From contig NZ_MKVV01000014.1 in NCBI RefSeq assembly GCF_001899645.1, forward strand, positions 82,883-146,882: 64,000 bases of DNA. Reading direction: 5' to 3'. Positions 8,701 to 17,110 of the stretch are shown here, one piece after another. How positions within the stretch are numbered: the first letter of the stretch is position 1; each line of letters begins with the position of its first letter. The DNA comes from Pseudonocardia sp. 73-21. GTDB taxonomy: Bacteria > Actinomycetota > Actinomycetes > Mycobacteriales > Pseudonocardiaceae. Below the pieces are notes generated by a model, which had not been told where the DNA came from, did no database searches, and saw nothing but the letters and a program-made list of their open reading frames with translations. A program made the position numbers and the translations under genes.

Positions 8701-9018
8701 TTACGCGGGCACCCCGTCGCCGTAGTGCGCGTGGCGCACCGACGTGCGTCCCAGCTCCTCGACGAGACCCGCCAGCCAACCGTCGACGCGCTGCTGGACG
8801 CGCTCCAGGCCGTCGAGCTCGCAGGCCAGGTCGAGCGCGCGATCGCCGGCCGGGCCGTCGCCGCCCTCGAGCACCTCGTGCAGCTCACCGCGCACCCGCT
8901 CGATGCGCAGCCGGCAGCTCTCGGCCGTCTGGACGTGGGCGAGCAGCCGGGCGCGCTGGTCGGCGTCGACGGTGTCGGGCACTCCTGCGACGAGCTGACG
9001 AAGGCGGTGTGGATGCAC
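8701..9018 (-). CDS. Small Leu/Arg-rich helical protein, unknown
   Basis: The 105-residue frame is rich in Leu, Arg, Glu and Ala with heptad-like spacing (RQLVAGVPDTVDADQRARL, then RLRIERVRGELHEVLEGGD), which predicts a short alpha-helical or coiled-coil protein. No catalytic motif or membrane helix is present. It begins at ATG 9018, preceded by AGGGGGGATC, a usable ribosome site. It ends 13 bases before the quinone oxidoreductase start, suggesting a two-gene operon. No family was recognised. Confidence 0.65.
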   Translation of the reverse strand: MHPHRLRQLVAGVPDTVDADQRARLLAHVQTAESCRLRIERVRGELHEVLEGGDGPAGDRALDLACELDGLERVQQRVDGWLAGLVEELGRTSVRHAHYGDGVPA

Positions 9019-9118
9019 GAGATCCCCCCTGGAGTGATCGTGGTCACCTCGAACCGTAGGTCGAGATGCCGTCGGGGGGAAGCCCCCCGTTCACCTGGAC
9101 GGCCTACCGTCGGCGGAC

Positions 9119-9736
9119 ATGTCGGACACCGGCCGGTTCCTCCGCGAGTTCGCCCGCGACCCGCTGCACACGGCCGCCATCGCACCCAGCTCACCCGCGC
9201 TGGCCGCCGCGATGACGGCGTCGCTGCCCGACACCGGCGACCCCGTGGTGGTCGAGCTGGGGCCCGGCACGGGCGCGTTCACCGGCGCCGTCCAGGAGCG
9301 GCTCGGCGGGCGCGGCCGCCACGTCGCCATCGAGCGGCACCGGGAGTGGGCGGGGCTGCTGCGCCGCCGTTTCCCGCGTGTCGACGTCGTGTACGCCGAC
9401 GTCGCCACGCTGCCCACCGTGCTCGCCGACCGGGGCATCACGTCGGTGGACGCCGTGGTCAGCGGCCTGCCGTGGGCGGCGTACGCCCCCGGTCGCGGCC
9501 TGCACGCCATGATCACCGATGCGATGACCCCCACCGGGGTGTTCACCCAGTTCGCCTACTCGTGGACCCGCTGGGCGCCCCCGGCGCAGCGCCAGCTCGC
9601 CGACCTGCGGGCCCATTTCGGCGACGTCGTGACGAGCCCCACGGTGTGGCGGAACCTGCCACCCGCGGTGGTCCACCGGGCCCGTCAGCCACTCACACGG
9701 CCCCCGCGCGGGGTGATCCACCCCCCTCCCCGATGA
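9119..9736 (+). CDS. SAM-dependent methyltransferase, phospholipid N-methyltransferase/KsgA-like
   Basis: This 205-residue protein carries the class I SAM-binding motif VVVELGPGTGAFT near residue 43, followed by HVAIERHREWAGLLRRRFPR (acidic residue after beta 2) and VVSGLPWAAYAPG, which corresponds to motif IV. The order and the TSLPDTGDPVVVELGPG lead-in are typical of bacterial phospholipid N-methyltransferases, which share the KsgA/Erm fold. It could methylate a lipid headgroup or another small acceptor; rRNA methylation is less likely because the C-terminal RNA-binding lobe is missing. The C-terminus after FGDVVTSPTVWRNLPPA is basic and proline-rich. It is divergent from the small helical gene, sharing a 100-bp promoter region. 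Confidence 0.75.
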   Translation: MSDTGRFLREFARDPLHTAAIAPSSPALAAAMTASLPDTGDPVVVELGPGTGAFTGAVQERLGGRGRHVAIERHREWAGLLRRRFPRVDVVYADVATLPTVLADRGITSVDAVVSGLPWAAYAPGRGLHAMITDAMTPTGVFTQFAYSWTRWAPPAQRQLADLRAHFGDVVTSPTVWRNLPPAVVHRARQPLTRPPRGVIHPPPR

Positions 9737-9764
9737 CGCCGGGTGTGCTGGGAAGGTGGGCCCG

Positions 9765-11417
9765 GTGCGACTCGTGTTCGGCCCCGACGACATGGAGGGG
9801 TACCCGTCTGTCCGCGACCGGCTCCGCCTGCACATCGTGGCGTGGGCGCGGCGCAGCGGCCTCGAGGTGGAACCGTCGCTGGTCGCGGCGGCCCTGGACC
9901 ACAAGCACGGCGTCGACGGGCGGCTGGGCCACTGGACCCGCGCCCACGTCGCCGACGCGCTGGCCGTGTGGTTCCCCCGCACCGTCGCCCTGCTGGAGGA
10001 CGACCGCGACGCCGTCCCCGCCGCGCTGCACGCCCTGATCGGGTTCCTCGCCGAGCAGGACTGGCTCGACTCGCGATCCGACCGGCCCGAGGATCTGCAC
10101 GCCCAGGTCGTCGACTCCACGCCGGCCCTGCACGACGCGCTCGACGACGAGCGCAACCACGACCTCGGCACGTTCTGGGCCGTGCAGATGCTGCGCCACG
10201 GCGTGGCCACCGCCGACCCGGCCGCCGTAGCGGACTTCCTCAACCGCGTCGACGCCGGCGACGTGCAGGTCGACCGCGCGGCGCTGGAGGAGATCGTGCG
10301 GCGGCAGCGGGTCGAGGTGCCCGAGCCCACCGCGGTCCCGCTGCCACCGGTGCTCCTGCCCGGCGCCGCCACGATGCTGGCCGCCGCCGACTCGTCGGTG
10401 GCGCTGGCCCGGCTGCGCGCGTTCACCCGCTGGATCCGGGCGGGCCGGGCCCTGACCCGCGACGGCCGGCTGCTGCTCGGCGACGCCCGGGCCGTGGCCG
10501 ACGCCCTGGATCTCGACCACTTCTCCCGCGACCGCGCCCGCACCGCCGACGACCTGCCCGAGATCACGCTGCTGCTGGCGTGGGCCCGCCAGGCGCGGCT
10601 GGTGCGGGTCGTACACGGCCGGCTCGTGCAGGTCCGGTCGTCGGCGGCGCTGCTAAGCCGGCCCATCGAGATGTGGCGACGCGCGTTCGAGGCCGTCGGC
10701 GGCATCGGGGAGCACTTCGGCGGCTCGAACGTCTTCGGCGCACCGTCGCTGTTCGGGATGAGCCTCGGCGAGGCGTTCCCGATCCTCCTGCAGCAGCTCT
10801 ACGCCGCGGGCGGCGACCCGCTGCCCGTGGAGCGGTTCCACCGCACGGTGCGCGACTCGGTGAACCAGCGGATGGGCTGCGTCGTCGACGACCTCGCCGG
10901 CGACGTCGAGCAGCGGCTGTGGCGCCGCGACGTCACGGCGCTGCTCGACGCCCTGGAGCTGCTCGGCGCCGTGCACCTCGAGGAGAGCCTCGACGGCGAC
11001 AACCACGACGAGCTCGCCGAGCTGGCCGGCCGTGACGACCCCGACCCCACGCTCGTCTCGCTCACCCCGATCGGGCTGTGGGCCGTGCACGAGATGCTCA
11101 CCGAGGCCGGCGTGCACGCGCCGCTGGTCGGGGAGTTCGCCGACGAGGACATCGAGTACGTCGTCGTGCAGTGCAGCCGGTTGCGCACCGACGTGGCCGA
11201 GGCCGAGCTGGCGGCGTGGGTCACGAACCGGGGGCGCCGCGCCGCGGCCCAGGAGGTGCTGCGCTACCTGCAGCGCGCCGAGGTCCCGGCCCACCGCGAG
11301 CTCGCGCTGTACGCGCTCTCGCGCACCGGCACTCCCGCCCGCGAGGCCGCCCGGCAGCGGCGGTCGGTGGGCCACCGCGCCCGCGTCGACTGCGACGTAC
11401 GGGTCCGCCGACCCTGA
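9765..11417 (+). CDS. Large hypothetical protein, mostly helical
   Basis: The 550-residue protein has no signal peptide, membrane helix or obvious catalytic motif. It reads like a repeat-containing helical actinobacterial protein with at least one winged-helix-like segment around 460-500 (LVSLTPIGLWAVHEMLTEAG) and a Leu/Ala-rich C-terminal segment resembling HEAT repeats (RAAAQEVLRYLQRAEVPAHR). A segment MSLGEAFPILLQQLYAAGGD lies mid-protein. GTG at 9765 was chosen because GGGAAGG ends 8 bases upstream; an in-frame GTG at 9756 overlaps that site. It follows the methyltransferase by 28 bases on the same strand and may be co-transcribed. I do not recognise the family. Confidence 0.7.
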   Translation: MRLVFGPDDMEGYPSVRDRLRLHIVAWARRSGLEVEPSLVAAALDHKHGVDGRLGHWTRAHVADALAVWFPRTVALLEDDRDAVPAALHALIGFLAEQDWLDSRSDRPEDLHAQVVDSTPALHDALDDERNHDLGTFWAVQMLRHGVATADPAAVADFLNRVDAGDVQVDRAALEEIVRRQRVEVPEPTAVPLPPVLLPGAATMLAAADSSVALARLRAFTRWIRAGRALTRDGRLLLGDARAVADALDLDHFSRDRARTADDLPEITLLLAWARQARLVRVVHGRLVQVRSSAALLSRPIEMWRRAFEAVGGIGEHFGGSNVFGAPSLFGMSLGEAFPILLQQLYAAGGDPLPVERFHRTVRDSVNQRMGCVVDDLAGDVEQRLWRRDVTALLDALELLGAVHLEESLDGDNHDELAELAGRDDPDPTLVSLTPIGLWAVHEMLTEAGVHAPLVGEFADEDIEYVVVQCSRLRTDVAEAELAAWVTNRGRRAAAQEVLRYLQRAEVPAHRELALYALSRTGTPAREAARQRRSVGHRARVDCDVRVRRP

Positions 11418-11538
11418 CGGGGTACGAACTTCACCATTTCTGATGATCCGCGGCCGTTGCGGCTCACGAATCGGGCCCCCGCGACGACTACCACTGTGGA
11501 CGGCGAGCGCCGCCCATGATCGTCGTGAGGAAGTGCCC

Positions 11539-11772
11539 GTGTACGAGCCCGGTGGAGCACCCAGGCAGTGGTGGGTCCCGGCGCAGCGGGTCGCCTCCCC
11601 CACGACCTTCCCCGAGTCCCTTCCCCCGCCGCTCGTGGCGGCCCGGGACGGCCACCATGACTGGGGAGCCGTGGTGGCCGTCCTCGCGGCTCTGCTCGCC
11701 CTCGCGACCCTGCTGGGCCCCGGCGCCTCGGTGGCCGACGCGGACAGCTCCACCACCTACAGCGTGAGCTGA
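11539..11772 (+). CDS. Small single-span membrane protein
   Basis: This 77-residue frame has a Pro/Arg-containing cytoplasmic lead (VYEPGGAPRQWWVPAQRVAS), then HHDWGAVVAVLAALLALATL, whose hydrophobic core is long enough for one membrane helix near residues 45-62, and a short acidic tail. GAGGAA at 11527-11532 lies 6 bases before GTG 11539 and decides the start. The composition and spacing argue that it is real although short. Function unknown. Confidence 0.6.
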   Translation: MYEPGGAPRQWWVPAQRVASPTTFPESLPPPLVAARDGHHDWGAVVAVLAALLALATLLGPGASVADADSSTTYSVS

Positions 11773-11891
11773 CACCGAGCACCTACGCGCGCGGCAGCTG
11801 ATCGCCCGGGTCTCGGCCGCATGATCGGCGATTCGGTGCGTTTCCGGCCACATCCGGCCGACAGCGCGCCCATCCGCTGATCATGGCCGCG

Positions 11892-11909
11892 AGTGGCGGG
11901 CCAGCCACT
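11892..11909. terminator. Hairpin at the fprA 3' end
   Basis: AGTGGC and GCCACT pair around a 6-nt loop and overlap the stop codon of fprA. The stem is short and there is no T tract, so it is a weak terminator candidate. The 135-bp gap to its right holds several GATCA-containing words but no gene. Confidence 0.3.
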
Positions 11910-13245
11910 ACGCCTCGCGGGCGTGCTCCAGCATCTCCGCCATCGTCGCCACCTTCACGCGCTCGGCGTCGCGCACCCCGCCGCGGCGGACCTCCTCGGC
12001 GTCCAGCCGCAGCCAACCCGTCCAGTCCACGGGCTGGACGCCGTACTCGGCCAGCGCCTTGCGCAGCGACTCAGGCTCCGGGTGCGGGGGCACCGGCAGT
12101 TCGGGGAGGTCCTCCAGCAGCGCGGCCACGGTCTCCGTCGCGTCACCCTTGTTGGTGCCGATGACGCCCGTGGGGCCCCGCTTGATCCACCCCGTGACGT
12201 AGGAGCCCGCGACCGGCACGCCGCCCTGCACCACCCGGCCGCCCTCGTTGGGCACGGTGCCCGTCGCCGCGTCGAACGGCAGGCCGGGGATGGGCTCGGC
12301 GTCGTAGCCGATGGCGCGCACGACGAGGCCGACGTCGAGGGTCTCCTCCTCGCCGGTGCCGACGACGCGCCCGGCGTCGATCCGGTTGCGCTCGACGACC
12401 ACCCCCGACACCCGGCCGTTCTCGCCGACCAGCCGGACGGGGCTGCGCAGGAACCGCAGGTGGATGCGCCGGGGGCGGCCGGTGGGCTCGTTCGCGGCCC
12501 ACTCGGTGAGCATGGCCAGGTTCTGCTTCTGACGCTTGTCCTCCGGCTCGTCGACCCCCGCCGCGAGCAGCCCGTCGTCGTGGACGAGCACGTCGGCGTT
12601 GCCCACGTCGCCGATCTGGCGCAGCTCGGCCGGGGTGAACCGGACGTGCTGCGGGCCGCGGCGGATCAGGACGTGGATGTCGGTGACGGCGCTGCCGCGC
12701 AGGATCTCCAGCACGGGCGCGGGGATGTCGGTGAGCGCCATCTCGTCCGCGGTCTTGGCCAGCACGCGGGCCACGTCGAGCGCCACGTTGCCCGCACCGA
12801 CCACGGCGACGCCGGGGTGCTCGAGCACCGGGGCCAGGCCGTGGAAGTCGGGATGGCCGGAGTACCAGCTGACGAACGCGCCGGAGCCCAGCGACCCCGC
12901 CAGCTCCTCACCGGGCACGCCGAGATCACGGTCGACGGAGCTGCCGGTGGCGTGCACGACGGCGTGGAAGTGCTTGCGCAGCTCCTCCAGGGGAATGCCA
13001 CCCTCGCCCACCCGGACGCCGCCCAGGAACTCCACCTGGGCGGGGTCGAACGGCTTCTGCAGGACCCGGATGACCGACTTCATCTTCACGTGGTCGGGGG
13101 CCACGCCGTAGCGGACCAGACCGTAGGGAGCGGGCAGCCGGTCCAGCACCTCGACGCTCACCGGCTGCTTCGACGCGAGCAGCGCCGCCGCCGCGTAGAG
13201 GCCGGACGGGCCGGCACCGATCACTGCGATCCGGTACTGGTCCAT
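11908..13245 (-). CDS. fprA: Ferredoxin/adrenodoxin-type NADP+ reductase (FprA)
   Basis: The 445-residue flavoprotein matches mycobacterial FprA and mitochondrial adrenodoxin reductase, which pass electrons from NADPH through FAD to a ferredoxin. The FAD motif is IGAGPSGLYAAAALL at residues 9-23, LVRYGVAPDHVKMKSVIRVL is a family hallmark, the NADP motif is VVGAGNVALDVARVLAK near 165, and the C-terminal FAD contact is VTGWIKRGPTGVIGTNKGDA near 375. It begins at ATG 13245 with GGAG upstream. Ferredoxin reductases of this type feed cytochrome P450s and other oxygenases; the P450 at 27.1 kb has no reductase of its own nearby. The length agrees with the family (about 455). Confidence 0.95.
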   Translation of the reverse strand: MDQYRIAVIGAGPSGLYAAAALLASKQPVSVEVLDRLPAPYGLVRYGVAPDHVKMKSVIRVLQKPFDPAQVEFLGGVRVGEGGIPLEELRKHFHAVVHATGSSVDRDLGVPGEELAGSLGSGAFVSWYSGHPDFHGLAPVLEHPGVAVVGAGNVALDVARVLAKTADEMALTDIPAPVLEILRGSAVTDIHVLIRRGPQHVRFTPAELRQIGDVGNADVLVHDDGLLAAGVDEPEDKRQKQNLAMLTEWAANEPTGRPRRIHLRFLRSPVRLVGENGRVSGVVVERNRIDAGRVVGTGEEETLDVGLVVRAIGYDAEPIPGLPFDAATGTVPNEGGRVVQGGVPVAGSYVTGWIKRGPTGVIGTNKGDATETVAALLEDLPELPVPPHPEPESLRKALAEYGVQPVDWTGWLRLDAEEVRRGGVRDAERVKVATMAEMLEHAREA

Positions 13246-13289
13246 GCGTCGCTCCTGCCGTGGTGGTTGACGGAGATCTTGCCCGAGAT

Positions 13290-14075
13290 TCAGGTGAGCG
13301 GCGGGAACCTCGGCGGCCGCTTCTCCAGGAACGAGGCGAGCCCCTCGCGCAGGTCCGGGCCGCCGATGAAGCGGTTGACGTCGGCGTGGGACCGCGCGAA
13401 CGCCTCGTCGAACGAGCCGTCGATGTCCTCGAAGACCTGACGCGCGATCACCGCCATCGCGGACGGGCTGCAGTTGCGGGCGAGGTCGCGGGCGTAGTCC
13501 TGCGCCGCGGCGAGCACGTCGTCGCGCGGCACGACCCGGCTGACCACCCCCAGCTCCTTGGCCTCCGCCGCGTCGAACGTGCGTCCCGACAGCATGAGGT
13601 CCAGCGCGTTCTCCAGCCCGATCATCCGGGGCAGCGTCCACGAGATGCCGTACTCGGCGACGAGGCCGCGCCGGCTGAAGGAGGTGGCGAACTTCGCGGT
13701 GTCGGCGGCGAAGCGCACGTGGCAGAACAGCGCGTGCACGAGCCCCACGCCGGCGCAGGCGCCGTTGATGGCGGCGATGATCGGCTTCGGGAAGTTCCGC
13801 GGCACGGACACGTCGGTCTCCGGCAGCTGCGCGCCCTCCCGGGCCAGGTCGCCGAGGTGGGCGGTGTCGGCGCCCGGGCAGAACGTGGTGCCGGCGCCGG
13901 TGACCACCACCGCGCGCACCGCAGGATCCGTGTCGGCCTCGGTGAGCCGGGCGTAGTAGGCGTCGCGGAGCTCGGCGCTCCAGCCGTTGCGGCGTTCCGG
14001 GCGGTTGAGGGTCAGGGTCAGCACGCCGTCCCCGTCGGTCGCGGCGAGCACGAGATCCGTGGCTACCTGCGTCAT
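13290..14075 (-). CDS. Enoyl-CoA hydratase/isomerase family protein
   Basis: The 261-residue crotonase-fold protein hydrates or isomerises acyl-CoA substrates. Visible features are LTLNRPERRNGWSAELRDAY near residue 20, the oxyanion-hole motif ending in TFCPGADTAHLG near 65, and AAINGACAGVGLVHAL near 100. The catalytic-acid segment reads FSRRGLVAEYGISWTLPRM, where one expected Glu is present in AEYG. Its start codon overlaps the stop of the upstream paralogue (ATGA), so the two are translationally coupled. A role in fatty acid or aromatic acid beta-oxidation is likely; the specific acyl-CoA is not evident. Confidence 0.9.
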   Translation of the reverse strand: MTQVATDLVLAATDGDGVLTLTLNRPERRNGWSAELRDAYYARLTEADTDPAVRAVVVTGAGTTFCPGADTAHLGDLAREGAQLPETDVSVPRNFPKPIIAAINGACAGVGLVHALFCHVRFAADTAKFATSFSRRGLVAEYGISWTLPRMIGLENALDLMLSGRTFDAAEAKELGVVSRVVPRDDVLAAAQDYARDLARNCSPSAMAVIARQVFEDIDGSFDEAFARSHADVNRFIGGPDLREGLASFLEKRPPRFPPLT

Positions 14076-14881
14076 GCGTCGGCTCCATCCGTGAACGTCG
14101 GTGTCCGCTGTTCCAGCGCCGCCGCGGCGGCCTCCCGCTGGTTCGGGCTGCCCATGATCGCCCGCAGGGACGCGCGTTCCGCGGCGAGTCCCTCCTCGGG
14201 GGTGCCGGTGTACGAGAGCTCGATCAGGCGTTTCGCGGTGCGGATCGCGGCGGGGTTGCGCCCGGCGATCGTGGCGGCCATCTCGTGCGCCGCGGCGTAC
14301 GGGTCGTCGGCGGTCCGCGTGGCCAGCCCGATCCGCACGGCCTCCTCGGCGCCGACGCTGCGGCCGGTCCAGCTCAGCTCGGCGGCCACGTCCGGCCCGA
14401 CGAGCCGCGGCAGCAGCTGGGTGCCACCCATGTCGGGGGTCAGCCCCCAGCGGATCTCCAGCACCGAGAGCACGGCGTCGGGCGCGACGATGCGGATGTC
14501 GGCGCCCAGCGCGAGCTGCAGGCCCCCGCCGAGGGCGTGCCCGCGGACGGCGGCGATCACCGGCACGGCGAGCGTGTGCCACACCCAGACCGCGCGCTGC
14601 CCCCGCGAGAGACCCTCCGGGGACGGGGCGTCGGCCCCGGTCGGGCGCCAGTTGCGGCCGTCGGCCATCGCCCGGAACGCCGTACGGTCCAGGCCCGAGC
14701 AGAACGAGCGGCCCTCCCCCGACAGCACCACCGCACGCAGTCCCGGCGTGTCGTGCAGCGACTCACCGGTCTCGGCGATGGCCGTGAACATGGCGTCGTC
14801 GAGGGCGTTCAGCTTCTCCGGACGGCTGAGCCGGACGTCGGCCACCCCGTCGTTGATCTCGCACCGCACCCGATCCGCCAC
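14072..14881 (-). CDS. Enoyl-CoA hydratase/isomerase family protein
   Basis: This second crotonase-family protein has 269 residues from GTG 14881. Family segments are VRLSRPEKLNALDDAMFTAI near 20, VVLSGEGRSFCSGLDRTAF near 53 and VRGHALGGGLQLALGADIRI near 105, followed by EIRWGLTPDMGGTQLLPRLV. The Asp in LTPDMGG takes the position often held by a catalytic acidic residue. The pair of adjacent, overlapping crotonase genes suggests sequential steps in one acyl-CoA pathway. GTG 14881 was chosen as the first start that gives the normal N-terminus before RVRCEINDGVADVRLSRPE; no strong ribosome site is seen. The gap to the divergent DICT gene is 144 bp. Confidence 0.9.
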   Translation of the reverse strand: MADRVRCEINDGVADVRLSRPEKLNALDDAMFTAIAETGESLHDTPGLRAVVLSGEGRSFCSGLDRTAFRAMADGRNWRPTGADAPSPEGLSRGQRAVWVWHTLAVPVIAAVRGHALGGGLQLALGADIRIVAPDAVLSVLEIRWGLTPDMGGTQLLPRLVGPDVAAELSWTGRSVGAEEAVRIGLATRTADDPYAAAHEMAATIAGRNPAAIRTAKRLIELSYTGTPEEGLAAERASLRAIMGSPNQREAAAAALEQRTPTFTDGADA

Positions 14882-15025
14882 ACGCTCGACACTAGTGCGC
14901 TGGACGCCACCCTGCGCCCCCCGAACAGACCAGCACGTCGTGACCGTGGGTGACCCGTTGCGGCAGGTCAGGCCGCCAGCTCGTCCGAATGATGCGCCCG
15001 TCCGGTACCGATACTGTGCCGCGCC

Positions 15026-16111
15026 ATGACCCACGAGGGCGAGACGCTGTTCGGCAAGCGGGTTCTGGTCGAGATCTCGCACGCCATCGAGAGGTTCGCC
15101 CTCGCCGCCGTGCCGTCCGGCTCGACGACCACCGACCCGATGATCGTCATCGCGATGTTCCAGAAGCTGTCGTACTTCCAGCGGGAGACCGACGTCTACC
15201 GCGAGATCGCGGCCTCCGGGGCCGTCACGCTGGTCGGCCTGGTCGAGGACTTCCCGCCCCAGCTGCCCGCCGGCGTCCGCCACACGCTGCTCGACATCGA
15301 CGACCCCCTGGCCCGGGAGTGGAGCGTCACCGTGCTCAGCCCCCGCGGCGGCGCCACGCTCGTCGCGGTCGACCAGGAGAGGATCACCTCGCACGCCCGC
15401 ACCATCGAGGAGGGCCGCCGGTTCCGGGGGCACTGGTCGTTCCGCCGCGAGGACGCCTACCGCGAGATCCTGCGGCTGAGGTCGGCACTGCGGCTGCCGC
15501 CCGGCACGGTCGAGGAGATCGACCACGTCCTGCGGGCCGTGCTCGACGTGCCCGAGCCCGTCGAGCAGGACTGGTGGGAGGTGCCGCTGCGGTTCCTCAC
15601 CGAACGGATGGACCTCGCCGACCGACGTCGGGCCGCCGCCCGGGCCGCCCTGGACGCCGCCACCGACGACGCCGCGATGCGCGACCGGCGCACCGGCGTC
15701 TACACCGCGAAGTTCCTGGAGCGCTGGACCTCCGGTCTCGGCGCCGGCACGCTCCCGATCGGGCTGGTGCTGCTACGCGTGTTCGGGGTGGCGCAGCTGC
15801 GCTCGCAGTACGGGCTGCGCGCCGAGCTGGCCGCGATCGCCGGGGTGACCCAGTGCGTGCAGGACCTGCTCTCCCCCACCGACCGGCTGATCCGGATCGG
15901 GCGCGAGGACTTCCTCGTGGTGCTGCCCTCGTGGTCGACCGACGACGTGCTGCGCCTGTGCGACGACGTGTGCGACCGCGTGGCCCGGCTCGACCAGGTC
16001 TACCCGTTCGTCGCCCTGCCCGCGGCCGCCGCCGTCACCGTCACCCGGGAACGGCCGCTGCCGCTGGCCCGGCTCGCCCGCGAGGTCGAGAACCAGTTCC
16101 AACCGGCATGA
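15026..16111 (+). CDS. DICT sensory domain protein with degenerate GGDEF domain
   Basis: The N-terminal 150 residues match the DICT sensory domain (MIVIAMFQKLSYFQRETDVY, then IAASGAVTLVGLVED, REWSVTVLSPRGGATLVAV and RFRGHWSFRREDAYREI). A helical linker follows to about residue 215. The C-terminal part has the GGDEF fold: RRTGVYTAKFLERW at its start and IGREDFLVVLPS at the active loop, where GGDEF is replaced by GREDF. The domain is therefore unlikely to make c-di-GMP and may bind a ligand or a partner. No membrane helix is present. The upstream TACTGT at 15012-15017 could be a -10 box giving a nearly leaderless mRNA. DICT assignment is from pattern memory. Confidence 0.75.
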   Translation: MTHEGETLFGKRVLVEISHAIERFALAAVPSGSTTTDPMIVIAMFQKLSYFQRETDVYREIAASGAVTLVGLVEDFPPQLPAGVRHTLLDIDDPLAREWSVTVLSPRGGATLVAVDQERITSHARTIEEGRRFRGHWSFRREDAYREILRLRSALRLPPGTVEEIDHVLRAVLDVPEPVEQDWWEVPLRFLTERMDLADRRRAAARAALDAATDDAAMRDRRTGVYTAKFLERWTSGLGAGTLPIGLVLLRVFGVAQLRSQYGLRAELAAIAGVTQCVQDLLSPTDRLIRIGREDFLVVLPSWSTDDVLRLCDDVCDRVARLDQVYPFVALPAAAAVTVTRERPLPLARLAREVENQFQPA

Positions 16112-16180
16112 CACAAGTCAGGTGCCGGCCCTGACGGCCACCACTGCCCGTCCCGTGCCCGTTCCGGCAGGGTTCTCCGC

Positions 16181-17110
16181 ATGGACGAGGTACCTGACGA
16201 GGTGTTGCGGGTCGCGGGGGTCTCCCACCGCTACAGGCACGTGGACGCGCTCGTCGGCGTCGAGCTGGACGTCACGCCCGGGGAGTGCCTGGCGCTGCTC
16301 GGGCCCAACGGCGCCGGCAAGACGACGCTGATCGGGCTGGCCACCGGGCTGCTGGCCGTGCAGTCCGGCGAGGTCCGGGTGTGCGGGCGGGACCCGCGGA
16401 AGGCCGTGACGCGGCGGCACCTCGGGGTGGTGCAGCAGTCGATGGGCTTCCCCCGCACCGAGCGGGTCGCCGAGCTGGTGCGGGGGGCGGCGGTGCGGGC
16501 CGGGCGGCCCGCCTCCGCGGCGGGCCCGGTGCTCACCGAGGTGGGCATCACCGACCTGGCCCGGCGGCGCGCGGGGAAGCTCTCGGGCGGCCAGCAGCAG
16601 CGGGTGGCCCTGGCGATGGCGCTGGTCGGCGACCCCGACCTGCTGCTGCTCGACGAGCCGACCGTCGGCCTCGACATCACCGCACGGCGTGCCTTCTGGC
16701 AGACGATCGCCGCCCGCCGCGACGCCGGCGTCGGGATCGTGCTGACCACCCACATCGTCGAGGAGGCCGCCGCGGTGGCCGACCGCGTCGTGGTGCTGCA
16801 CGGCGGCCGGGTGGTGGCCGCCGACACCCCGGCCGGGCTCAGCGCGCTGCTGCCCGACCGCACGATCACCGCCCGCACCGGGCTCGACGACGCGGCGCTG
16901 CGGGCCCTCCCGGCGGTGCTGTCGGTGCAGCGTGACGACGGCGGGGACGGCAACCGCGTCCGGGTCACCTCCAACGCGCCGGAGACGGTGCTGCGCACCT
17001 GGCTCGCCGACGACCCGGCGCTGGCGGACCTGCGCGTCGAGGGCGCCGGGCTGGAGCAGGCGCTGATCGCGCTGACCGGGAACGACGAGAAGATCGGGGT
17101 GACGGCATGA
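16181..17110 (+). CDS. ABC transporter ATP-binding protein (drug/ABC-2 type)
   Basis: The 309-residue ATPase has Walker A LLGPNGAGKTTLIGLATG near residue 40, the Q-loop VVQQSMGF, the ABC signature KLSGGQQQRVALAMAL near 135, Walker B LLLLDEPTVGLD near 157 and the switch His in TTHIVEEAAAVADRV. The C-terminal 90 residues resemble the extra domain of DrrA/CcmA-type export ATPases. Its stop overlaps the permease start (ATGA). Together with the permease, kinase and regulator it forms one operon of the Bce/Yxd-like or DesK-linked type, probably exporting a lipid, peptide or drug under sensor control. Confidence 0.93.
   Translation: MDEVPDEVLRVAGVSHRYRHVDALVGVELDVTPGECLALLGPNGAGKTTLIGLATGLLAVQSGEVRVCGRDPRKAVTRRHLGVVQQSMGFPRTERVAELVRGAAVRAGRPASAAGPVLTEVGITDLARRRAGKLSGGQQQRVALAMALVGDPDLLLLDEPTVGLDITARRAFWQTIAARRDAGVGIVLTTHIVEEAAAVADRVVVLHGGRVVAADTPAGLSALLPDRTITARTGLDDAALRALPAVLSVQRDDGGDGNRVRVTSNAPETVLRTWLADDPALADLRVEGAGLEQALIALTGNDEKIGVTA

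Noticed and set aside
12666..13001. Alternative frames inside fprA and the crotonase genes
   Set aside because: They have no family similarity and their composition is that of shadow frames.
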